Source: a virus
DNA length: 64,000 bases
Reading direction: 5' to 3' (one strand)
Virus record (IMG/VR): IMGVR_UViG_3300023110_001773
Span: 62,001 to 126,000 of that record
Shown here piece after piece: positions 53,341 to 60,562 of the stretch. Positions within the stretch are counted from its first letter, which is position 1; the number at the start of each line of letters is the position of its first letter. The translations under genes and the position numbers were made by a program. Below the pieces are notes generated by a model that was not told the DNA's origin, ran no database searches, and saw only the letters and a list, made by a program, of their open reading frames with translations.

Positions 53341-54741
53341 TTATTTCTGCTCGTGCGAGTCCCTGATAACTTCCAGTTTCATTTTATGTTCAAATGCATC
53401 ACCAAACATAAAGTCGTGGCGAATGCCTATGATCTGATATAATCCAGATAATTTTTTATCTAGTTTCAAACTTTCTGGGGGATTTTCTCCCTTTTCTTCT
53501 GGGTTTGGAAATTGCAAATAAACCAACATACCCAAGTCAACATCTGTCCTTCCGTTTACATTAATATCTATTTGGTGTCGTGTCAGTTCAGCAATAGCAC
53601 TATCTCGGAAAGAAATATTTTCAAAATGGAATTTGTCATATCCAAATTCTTTATCATCCCACAAATTGTGATTACCCATAGCAACATTAACGTTTGAAAA
53701 TGGATGAAACATAATACCAGAGTGGATGGGGTTTACCCTTTGTTTGTCATATAGATGATAGAAACTATCATATGTAAAATCTAATAGCGCCTGATTACCT
53801 TTGACCTTAGGCAAGTTTCCATTGGGTACACCAGCTTGATTAGGCGTGTAATCAAACATCATTAGATATGGCATTCTTTTTCCCATATCAAATCCAACCG
53901 TAAGACTTCCCATATATCCAGTATTTAAATCATGGTAAATGTCTGTAAATGTTGGATGAGATACCCCATCCATAACCACATATTTTTCGTGAATCCAAGG
54001 GTGAATGTAGTTATACGATGGTTCTCTGGAGTCACCCTCCGACCTTTCCATCTGTTCAGAAACATAGTTAAAACAGTCATATACCAGTCTGTTCGATTTG
54101 TATATATGAGCCATTTTTGATAAACTAGTACAATAGTTTTTCTTGTCACTCTGGAAAAAGAGTGTGTTTGGCATATACTCTGGAGAACCTTTTGGTGCGG
54201 CCTGTCGGCAAACGTAATTCATACATTTAAACCCAGACCAATAATTCGCTACAAAAACAAACTCTTCTCTCTTGAATTCTAAACCAAAAAAATCTAATCC
54301 CTTGTCTACAGCAATAAACTCGTCATAAATCTGTTGTAATACCGCTTTTGGTTTTCCATCAAATCTTTTTGTTGCAACCATACTAGAATCACGATAAGCT
54401 TCTTCGGATGACAATCTAAGAGTATACATAGATTCTCTATCTTCTTTCAAAACTCTGTTGGTAATTCCAGTTACAACAAAAGTATATTTTAAAGGTGTGA
54501 CTCCCTGTTCAGATTGAAACTCCACAATAACCTTTTCGGTTCCTCTGAGTTTTAATCTTCTTACTAAGTTTTTTGCATCACCAATAGCCAACTCCCCAAA
54601 AATGCCTTGGGTTAGTACGTTTTCAAAAATGGTTAATTGTCCAGCAAAGTTCTGTAAATCTTGTGTACCACCCTCTCCCACCAACTTGAAGACGTTTGGT
54701 CTAAATCGGCCAGGAACGGTTCTGGGTTTTGTATTCGACAT
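53341..54741 (-). CDS. 27: Baseplate hub protein gp27
   Basis: The 466-residue protein lies between spike and gp53 and has the gp27-type arrangement. The N-terminal tube-like domain includes GQLTIFENVLTQGIFGELAI (34-53) and VTGITNRVLKEDRESMYTLR (90-109). A central insertion (FFGLEFKREEFVFVANYWSG) and a second tube-like domain with VDLGMLVYLQFPNPEE and LSGLYQIIGIRHDF near the end complete it. It trimerises and joins the gp5 spike to the tail tube. Confidence 0.85.
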   Translation of the reverse strand: MSNTKPRTVPGRFRPNVFKLVGEGGTQDLQNFAGQLTIFENVLTQGIFGELAIGDAKNLVRRLKLRGTEKVIVEFQSEQGVTPLKYTFVVTGITNRVLKEDRESMYTLRLSSEEAYRDSSMVATKRFDGKPKAVLQQIYDEFIAVDKGLDFFGLEFKREEFVFVANYWSGFKCMNYVCRQAAPKGSPEYMPNTLFFQSDKKNYCTSLSKMAHIYKSNRLVYDCFNYVSEQMERSEGDSREPSYNYIHPWIHEKYVVMDGVSHPTFTDIYHDLNTGYMGSLTVGFDMGKRMPYLMMFDYTPNQAGVPNGNLPKVKGNQALLDFTYDSFYHLYDKQRVNPIHSGIMFHPFSNVNVAMGNHNLWDDKEFGYDKFHFENISFRDSAIAELTRHQIDINVNGRTDVDLGMLVYLQFPNPEEKGENPPESLKLDKKLSGLYQIIGIRHDFMFGDAFEHKMKLEVIRDSHEQK

Positions 54742-54743
54742 AA

Positions 54744-55250
54744 TTAAGCTCTAAGCAATGATTCGTATTGTCTTGCAAACGAAATGATATATTCTTTTTT
54801 TACTAGAAAAATATTTCTTCGTTTTTCATTTTCTTCTACTTCGTGTTCAAAGTTTGTTATAGGAACAATTTGTCCACCAACTCCATCCAAGTGATCAAAG
54901 TCTACTTGGATGTCTGTCCCAGCAAATATATAATGGTGGGCCTCGTTTAATCTTTCTGAACTTCCATATTTTGCCAAAGCCCAGTCTCTAAGTTCTTCCG
55001 CCGGTTTTAACCAGTCATGATAAGGATTAATAATATCATTTACCAAAAGTATAGTCCAATAATATTCAACATGTCCGTAGTAATCGTATGAAATTTGCCA
55101 CGGAGTCTGACCATCTCTCAAAGTGATTTTTTCAAGTATCAAAACCTCATCGATTCTTTCGTTCGGTGCAACCCTACGAAAAATATCAGGGGTATCTATT
55201 TCAACCCCATCAATAACATAGTTTCTTCTAGGAAACCTATCAAAGAACAT
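54744..55250 (-). CDS. 53: Baseplate wedge protein gp53
   Basis: The 168-residue protein matches gp53: YFDRFP-type N-terminus, and the LysM-like segment DGQTPWQISYDYYGHVEYYW (47-66) continuing TILLVNDIINPYHDW (67-81), the classic gp53 signature. The C-terminal part (RRNIFLVKKEYIISFARQYE) is also typical. It joins wedges around the hub and lies with gp27 and gp48 in the same minus-strand block. Confidence 0.92.
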   Translation of the reverse strand: MFFDRFPRRNYVIDGVEIDTPDIFRRVAPNERIDEVLILEKITLRDGQTPWQISYDYYGHVEYYWTILLVNDIINPYHDWLKPAEELRDWALAKYGSSERLNEAHHYIFAGTDIQVDFDHLDGVGGQIVPITNFEHEVEENEKRRNIFLVKKEYIISFARQYESLLRA

Positions 55251-55261
55251 TGTATCTACTC

Positions 55262-56302
55262 CTACTTAATATCTTTTCTATCTCTGAGAAGAATTTCTTT
55301 AAACATCAGAGACAAGGTAATTTCTGTTGGCGCACCACCTTCAAAACTAGTCATAAAACCATTGTGTCCATAGTCTACTTTCATATCAGTAAGAACACAT
55401 GTGTTAAGTTCATTCAACCAAGTGTTTTTCTTATTGTCGTATCGATATTCGATTTGAAATTCTGAAGGATATCTTAAAAATATTTTTTCTTTTTCTGGGT
55501 GCATGTGATATTCTAATTGATATAAAATATCTTTGACAGTTGCAGATTCAGCGGCAGATTTCGGAGCAAATTTAAATTGCATCGGAAAACTTCTGAAGTT
55601 CATGGTTTTAAATAATTGTTCTTTGAAGGGGTTTTCTACTTTTCTAGTAAATACTTGAATGCCATCGGAAACTGGAAGATTGATTCCCAATTGTTTTCCT
55701 ATGTTAAATATAGAAGCTAACTGTCTTGTTGCGTACTCAGAGCCCGTCCCAACATTTTTAGAAATGCTTTCCAACACATCATTCATAGAAGCATCTTTTC
55801 TAAACTGTTCTATAGCTGCACCAAGAAGACCAAAATCAGTAGCATCCCACTGAGCAGAGATTCTGTTTTCTGGTGCATTTGTCATGGCCAAAGTAATAGT
55901 ACCAGCAGCGGTTGTTCTTCCTTGACTGAAATTCCTCATAAATCCAGCAGCAGCCTCAGAAGCGGTACTGACAACTGCTTCTCCAACACTCAATCCACCA
56001 CCCTCTGCACTTGTTGCAGCATTGAAATTACCAGCAGCACTCTCTGCGGAACTGGCAGCACCGGCAGCACCATCAGGATTAATTCCTCCAGTGCCGCCTT
56101 TGTTAGTCCTTATGGAAATGTGTACAGTATGCAAGTAATTTCCACTGGCAGCATCACTCGGCCACTGGTGAGAAAAAAAATCAGTTGCAGTACTTTCTAC
56201 AGTATTTCCAGTATCATTTCCAACACTGCTAACATCACCAGTACCTTCAGCGGCACTGGTTGATGGAGTTGTTGATACTGCGCCTGGAGTTGTATCTGGC
56301 AT
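55262..56302 (-). CDS. 48: Baseplate tail-tube cap protein gp48
   Basis: The 346-residue protein has a low-complexity Ser/Thr/Gly/Ala N-terminal half. The C-terminal domain is clearly gp48-like: NPFKEQLFKTMNFRSFPMQF (about 223-242), LEYHMHPEKEK (about 264-274), FLRYPSEFQIEYRY (276-289) and NTCVLTDMKVDYGHNGFMTS. gp48 with gp54 forms the platform that starts tube polymerisation. A late promoter lies 36 bases upstream. Confidence 0.9.
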   Translation of the reverse strand: MPDTTPGAVSTTPSTSAAEGTGDVSSVGNDTGNTVESTATDFFSHQWPSDAASGNYLHTVHISIRTNKGGTGGINPDGAAGAASSAESAAGNFNAATSAEGGGLSVGEAVVSTASEAAAGFMRNFSQGRTTAAGTITLAMTNAPENRISAQWDATDFGLLGAAIEQFRKDASMNDVLESISKNVGTGSEYATRQLASIFNIGKQLGINLPVSDGIQVFTRKVENPFKEQLFKTMNFRSFPMQFKFAPKSAAESATVKDILYQLEYHMHPEKEKIFLRYPSEFQIEYRYDNKKNTWLNELNTCVLTDMKVDYGHNGFMTSFEGGAPTEITLSLMFKEILLRDRKDIK

Positions 56303-56338
56303 GATTGTATTACCTAAATAGTTATTTGGTTATGGGAC

Positions 56339-56346
56339 TATTTATA
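56339..56346 (-). promoter_or_regulatory. T4-type late promoter TATAAATA, gp48
   Basis: An exact box on the minus strand overlaps the first base of the divergent gp4 ATG (56346) and lies 36 bases before the gp48 ATG. The two transcription units therefore share a 43-base divergent region. No equally good plus-strand late box was found for gp4. Confidence 0.78.
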
Positions 56347-56786
56347 TGCCTTATAGAAAAGATTTGCATCAAGGACGATTTATTCCTAAAAATCCTAAGA
56401 AATATCGTGGAAATTCTAACCAAATCATATATCGATCTGGATATGAGTTGAAATTCATGAATTGGTGTGACATGAATCCAGATGTTAAGTTCTGGTCTTC
56501 AGAATCAATAGTAATTCCCTACAAGTCTCCTTTAGATAAAAGAGTACACAGATACTTTGTTGACTTCTACGCCAACATCAAAGGAAAGTCATATCTAATA
56601 GAAATCAAACCCTCTAGATTTACAAGACCACCAGAACCAAGAAAGAGAACAAAAAAATATCTAGAAGAAGTGGCTCAATGGGGAGTCAATGAAGCCAAGT
56701 GGAAATCTGCAAAAGAATTTTGTCTTGATCGGGGGTGGGAATTTAAGATAATCACAGAAAAGGAGTTGGGAATCTCTTATAAATAG
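56346..56786 (+). CDS. 4: Head completion nuclease-like protein gp4
   Basis: The 146-residue protein matches T4 gp4 (150 residues), which completes the head-tail joining vertex and has a restriction-endonuclease-like pattern. IIYRSGYELKFMNWCDMNPD (28-47), VDFYANIKGKSYLIEIKPSR (71-90) contains D72 and ExK (E86, K88), and VNEAKWKSAKEFC follows. It opens the plus-strand group gp4, gp2-like, gp54, gp26, gp51. Confidence 0.9.
   Translation: MPYRKDLHQGRFIPKNPKKYRGNSNQIIYRSGYELKFMNWCDMNPDVKFWSSESIVIPYKSPLDKRVHRYFVDFYANIKGKSYLIEIKPSRFTRPPEPRKRTKKYLEEVAQWGVNEAKWKSAKEFCLDRGWEFKIITEKELGISYK
56778..56785 (+). promoter_or_regulatory. T4-type late promoter TATAAATA, gp2-like gene
   Basis: An exact box on the plus strand lies over the end of gp4 and six bases before the ATG at 56792. 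No Shine-Dalgarno fits in the gap, so the mRNA would be leaderless or nearly so. Confidence 0.65.
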
Positions 56787-56791
56787 TGTTC

Positions 56792-57361
56792 ATGGCAAAC
56801 CCATTTGAACAAATAAGAGCCAATTCTAACGATCAATCAAAATCGTATAATTGGTACATGAACCAAGTTAGGAACGTTGCGAGAGGAATTAATAATCCTA
56901 GTACAGCGATGTCTTCTAGCATTGCAAAAAGACAAGGGTCATATGACATCGGTTCTATGTATTTGTTTAGATATGATGCAAAACACAAAAGTAAGTTGCC
57001 ATACTTTGACGCATTTCCTCTGTGTCTACCATTTGAACCAACCAACGATGGTTTCTGGGGAATGAATTTACATTATCTACCATATCTTTTACGAGCAAAA
57101 CTGTTGGGCAAATTACTGGAAACCATGAACGATCAGAAACTCACATCACAGTCTCAGATGTCATACAATTGGGATTTGTTGAGTAGTGCGGCCAGATTTC
57201 CAGAAGTAAAACCCTGTGTAAAAAGATATCTGAATACTCAGATGCGTAGTTCTTTTTACAGGATCGATCCATTGGATTGGAAGGCTGCAATCTTTTTGCC
57301 AGTAGAAGATTTCAATACTAGTAAGAGCAAAGTATTTTCAGATTCTAGAGGAATAATGTAA
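56792..57361 (+). CDS. 2: DNA end protector-like protein (gp2 type)
   Basis: From the ATG at 56792 the protein has 189 residues (a GTG at 56786 would add two). The segment MYLFRYDAKHKSKLPYFDAF (about 53-72), then GMNLHYLPYLLRAKL and PCVKRYLNTQMRSSFYRIDP and KAAIFLPVEDF resembles the protein called DNA end protector in marine T4-like phages, which shields packaged genome ends. T4 gp2 itself is longer (274). The neighbour gp4 supports a head-completion role. It overlaps gp54 by one base at 57361. Confidence 0.55.
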   Translation: MANPFEQIRANSNDQSKSYNWYMNQVRNVARGINNPSTAMSSSIAKRQGSYDIGSMYLFRYDAKHKSKLPYFDAFPLCLPFEPTNDGFWGMNLHYLPYLLRAKLLGKLLETMNDQKLTSQSQMSYNWDLLSSAARFPEVKPCVKRYLNTQMRSSFYRIDPLDWKAAIFLPVEDFNTSKSKVFSDSRGIM

Positions 57362-57957
57362 TGAGTCTTAGTAGATTCTTGGGTCACGTTCAAGGAAACG
57401 ACTTAGCAAGAGCAAACAGATTTGAAGTAGAAATTTATGGGCCTGGTAGCGGAAGGTTGCCATCACTATTATGTGAAGAAGCTCAGATACCAGGCTTGCA
57501 AGCACTGTGGTCTCCAACAAAAATAGGAATGTGGACTGAAAACAGAGTTCACGGCATGGAATTTTTTGGGGAATCAGCTGCATTCACTTTCTATTGCGAC
57601 ACGGACTGGAATGTAAGATCGTATTTTGAAAACTGGATGCAACAAGTAGCATCTTTTGAAACCAAAGAACCAAAATATCAAGACACCTATGTTGGGGAAG
57701 TTAAAGTAAAAGTACTCAACAGAAGAGACAGTGAAAGAAAATCTTGGACTATGAAAGAAGCCTTTCCAAGACTATTGAATATTATTCCAGTAGCTCAGGG
57801 TGGCGATGGCATTGTAAGAGTGACAGTAACGTTTGCATTTAGAAGTTGGGAAGCAGGCGGCGGTGGCGGTTCAAGTATTGCGGATATTTACGACACGATC
57901 ACTGGTGGTGGAAACGTGAGAGAGAAAATGAGAGATGTATTGGACAAAGTTTTTTAA
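57361..57957 (+). CDS. 54: Baseplate tail-tube initiator gp54
   Basis: The 198-residue protein is a tube-fold protein: ARANRFEVEIYGP (16-28), LLCEEAQIPGLQ (36-47), FTFYCDTDWNVRSYFENWMQ (75-94) and WTMKEAFPRLLNIIPVAQGG (129-148), with a Gly-rich C-terminal tail (GGGGG) and a helical end. It matches gp54, which with gp48 forms the ring from which gp19 polymerises. T4 gp54 has 320 residues, so this version is compact. Its start is coupled to the preceding stop (TAATG). Confidence 0.82.
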   Translation: MSLSRFLGHVQGNDLARANRFEVEIYGPGSGRLPSLLCEEAQIPGLQALWSPTKIGMWTENRVHGMEFFGESAAFTFYCDTDWNVRSYFENWMQQVASFETKEPKYQDTYVGEVKVKVLNRRDSERKSWTMKEAFPRLLNIIPVAQGGDGIVRVTVTFAFRSWEAGGGGGSSIADIYDTITGGGNVREKMRDVLDKVF

Positions 57958-57977
57958 TTAATTGGAGTTTTTAAATT

Positions 57978-58673
57978 ATGGGATTACCTATTACAGAATA
58001 CCCGCTAGTTGAGGTTTATGTTTATTCAGAAAAAAAGAAGGTCAATTTCAGACCATTTTTAGTAAAAGAAGAAAAACTATTAGTATTTGCAGCTGAAACT
58101 GGTGAGGCCATGGAAATGATAAAGGCCTCCCAGCAGATTGTCACCAACTGTTCTTTTGGAAAAGTTAAGGGTGATGAGATACCAATTTTTGACATGCAAA
58201 ATATATTTCTTGAACTTAGAAAAGCTTCTATAGGAACAGATATTGAAGCGAGGTTTGGATGCGGTCATTGCGAAAAGAAAACCAATGTTACAATTGATTT
58301 AAACAGGTTTAAACTAAAAGAAAGTGAAGATCATTCTCCAATTGTAAAACTAACAGATGAAATGTCTGTCGAAATGAGGTATCCGAAATCGGAAGAACTC
58401 AAAGAGATTGCAGGCAAAGAATCCGATGCAGATATCTATGAAGTATCATCAAGGTGTATAGAGAAAATTTTTATTAAAGATGAAGTCTATGAAGAAATTA
58501 GTGACGGGGATAAAAGAGAATTCATTGACAACATGCCCCCAACACAGTTTCAAAGTATTAGACAATTCTTTGAGACAATGCCGGTATTAGAAAACAAAAT
58601 AGAATTTATTTGTAATGGTTGCGGTAGAGAAAATTATGCATTTATGAATGGGTACATGGATTTTTTCGTATAA
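57978..58673 (+). CDS. 26: Baseplate hub assembly protein gp26 (chaperone-type)
   Basis: The 231-residue protein matches the gp26 family: PLVEVYVYSEKKKVNFRPFL (9-28), VKEEKLLVFAAETGE, and a zinc-ribbon-like pair FGCGHCEKK (about 93-101) with CNGCGRENY (about 211-219). In T4 gp26 acts in hub assembly and is not certain to be in the virion. The reading frame ends GYMDFFV and stop, with a T TTT TTC heptamer over the last two F codons. A -1 shift there would fuse gp26 to gp51 and give a 289-residue product. Confidence 0.85.
   Translation: MGLPITEYPLVEVYVYSEKKKVNFRPFLVKEEKLLVFAAETGEAMEMIKASQQIVTNCSFGKVKGDEIPIFDMQNIFLELRKASIGTDIEARFGCGHCEKKTNVTIDLNRFKLKESEDHSPIVKLTDEMSVEMRYPKSEELKEIAGKESDADIYEVSSRCIEKIFIKDEVYEEISDGDKREFIDNMPPTQFQSIRQFFETMPVLENKIEFICNGCGRENYAFMNGYMDFFV
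58661..58667 (+). promoter_or_regulatory. -1 ribosomal slippery heptamer T TTT TTC
   Basis: In the gp26 frame the codons are TTT (58662-58664) and TTC (58665-58667) preceded by T, an exact X XXY YYZ heptamer. Slippage by -1 re-pairs both tRNAs perfectly at the first two positions and continues as RINLFHENLENYF into gp51. The zero-frame stop follows only two codons later. No strong downstream stem-loop is obvious by eye. Confidence 0.75.
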
Positions 58674-58846
58674 ACCTCTTCCATGAAAATCTCGAAAACT
58701 ATTTCAAAACCAACTTTTTATTGATGCAAGAACATAAATATAGTTTAACAGAGATTGAGAATTGGATGCCTTGGGAGAGGACAGTTTACATTTCCATGCT
58801 AGTTCAACACTTAAAAAAGAAATCAGAAAAATCAAAGAGTCGATAA
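58661..58846 (+). CDS. 51: gp51 (hub assembly factor), expressed probably as a gp26-gp51 frameshift fusion
   Basis: In the -1 frame relative to gp26, 59 codons run from the slippery site to a stop at 58844. The translation contains YFKTNFLLMQEHKYSLTEIE and NWMPWERTVYISMLVQHLKK, the gp51 signature (KYSLTELENMIPWER type). No ATG, GTG or TTG start exists upstream within this frame: it is closed by a stop at 58625, and the only ATG (58724) would remove the conserved NLFHENLENYFKTNF region. Expression by frameshift from gp26 is therefore the best reading. It is followed by the ATG of the tape-measure candidate. Confidence 0.8.
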   Translation, partial: FFRINLFHENLENYFKTNFLLMQEHKYSLTEIENWMPWERTVYISMLVQHLKKKSEKSKSR

Positions 58847-60562
58847 ATGGCGCCATTTTTTACTAGTTTGTTGGGATTTGGGTCGAGAACAATCGGCGGC
58901 CTTGGCCGTGCAATAATGAATCCCATAAAGAAGGTTGGGGGTCTGTTAGGAAACGCTGGCAAGGCTGGTGCTTATTATGGACTAGGAAATGCACTTTTTG
59001 GTGGCAACAACAACGAAGAACAAATTCAATCCGGCGGTTCTGGTGGCGGTGAAATGGGTGGATTCGGTGGAACCGTATCCGGCGCAACACCAGTAAGTAC
59101 CGCAGCCTCTGCAACAAGTGCTTTGTCAGATGCAGATAGTTCTGATCCAGTCGTAAGACAATTACAGGACATCGAAAGAGTCTTAGTATCAATCAAAGGT
59201 GATACATCCCAATTTGTTGGGGGAATGTCAAGAGCCGCACAAGCTGGCCCAAATAAAAATGCGTTGAGAAATATGTTCGGCCGCAGTGGTGGTGGTATTG
59301 GCCCCGCAGCTGCTGGTGGACTTGGACTCGCTTCACTTTTTGCATTGGGTATGGCCGGCAAGATGGGAGACAATGACAAAGGTGATACCGAGGCAGGAAC
59401 TCAAGAAAGATTCGATGCCACCATAGGAAATGAATTAGAAGATTTCGGCGCCACCGCTGGGATGAAGGCGGCAGGAATAGCAGCTGGTGCAGCTGGAGAA
59501 AGAGCATCAAAGGCAGCTATAGAAGCAGGAGCAAACAGAGCAGGAAAAATGGCCGCCTCTACTATAGACACAAGTACTGGCGGGGTGAAATTTGATAGAA
59601 ATGGTACTGCAATTAATAAAGCTGGAGATGAAGTACATGGAGCAGCAAAAGAATCTGCAAGACAATCAATGGAAAAACTCCAGAAAGAAGCAGCAGAAGC
59701 AGCTTCAGAAACAGCTGCAAAAAATCCACAAATAGCAGCGAAGATAACAGCATCTATCGCCAAAAACCTTGGTCAAACTGGTGCGAAAGTTTTACCATTT
59801 GTAGGAGCAGGGTTTAACCTAATTTTTGCAATGGAAAAGGCTATAGCAGGGGATTGGAAAGGAGCTGCATTAGAAACTGCTGGTATGATTCCTTTTGCCG
59901 GAATAGGTGCTGACGTTGGTTCCTTGGTAAGAGATGTCTATAAAGACGTATATGATGTATTCCCAGAAGATGACTCAGAGAATTATGAGGAACGATTCCC
60001 AGAATTATTTAACATGGTTACTAGTGCTATTGCTGACTTGATGTCCTCTAACATGGATAATGCTGTAAATGATCTAGAAGCAGTAGAGGCTAGACCAGAA
60101 GTTTCAGATCGTATGACTGGTAGACGGCGAGGACGAGCTCTAGAGAGACAAAGATCATGGGACAACAAATATGGAAATACACACAATGCAGATGGTAGTG
60201 TAAAAGCAGAACTATTAGAAAGTGCGGTGGAAGCAAGAATAGATACCAATCCTGATCAAACTACTAGTATGATGGATGCAGCAATCGAAACTGGACAAGA
60301 AGCTCTTGGTGGATTGGGAGTTGATGTTCCCCTAAATGATTCTGCTAGAGTAGAGGATATGACTACATCAAGTTTTGAACAGACCAATGCATCATCTAAT
60401 GATGCTCTAGTAGCTGCTCTTGGTGGAATGCCTGGGGCAACAGCTCCAGTACAAGGCGGACAGGGAGAAATCTCTGTACATGTGTCTTCTCCAAAAACAA
60501 GTTTCCCACAGTCAAATTCTGAATTGACTTGGATAAACAGCAACGCATCTGGATTTGTTTAA
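58847..60562 (+). CDS. 29: Tape-measure candidate (gp29 position)
   Basis: The 571-residue protein directly follows the gp26/gp51 pair and is similar in length to T4 gp29 (590), the tail-length ruler. It is Gly/Ala-rich and largely helical (KKVGGLLGNAGKAGAYYGLG near 27-46; AALETAGMIPFAGIGADVGS near 342-361). A long central Ala/Glu/Lys helix region (about 245-310) and a flexible Ser/Gly tail follow. There is no clear sequence match to T4 gp29, so the call rests on order and composition. The start is set by the immediately preceding stop (TAAATG). Confidence 0.55.
   Translation: MAPFFTSLLGFGSRTIGGLGRAIMNPIKKVGGLLGNAGKAGAYYGLGNALFGGNNNEEQIQSGGSGGGEMGGFGGTVSGATPVSTAASATSALSDADSSDPVVRQLQDIERVLVSIKGDTSQFVGGMSRAAQAGPNKNALRNMFGRSGGGIGPAAAGGLGLASLFALGMAGKMGDNDKGDTEAGTQERFDATIGNELEDFGATAGMKAAGIAAGAAGERASKAAIEAGANRAGKMAASTIDTSTGGVKFDRNGTAINKAGDEVHGAAKESARQSMEKLQKEAAEAASETAAKNPQIAAKITASIAKNLGQTGAKVLPFVGAGFNLIFAMEKAIAGDWKGAALETAGMIPFAGIGADVGSLVRDVYKDVYDVFPEDDSENYEERFPELFNMVTSAIADLMSSNMDNAVNDLEAVEARPEVSDRMTGRRRGRALERQRSWDNKYGNTHNADGSVKAELLESAVEARIDTNPDQTTSMMDAAIETGQEALGGLGVDVPLNDSARVEDMTTSSFEQTNASSNDALVAALGGMPGATAPVQGGQGEISVHVSSPKTSFPQSNSELTWINSNASGFV

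Noticed and set aside
58735-58742. ATAAATAT on the plus strand inside gp51 as a late promoter for the tape-measure candidate
   Set aside because: It is shifted from TATAAATA (reads CATAAATA) and lies within conserved gp51 codons, so it is not convincing.
58724-58846. A free-standing 40-residue gp51 beginning at the ATG at 58724
   Set aside because: It would lack the conserved NLFHENLENYFKTNF region, has no good ribosome site, and the slippery heptamer offers a better explanation. It remains a possible minor product.
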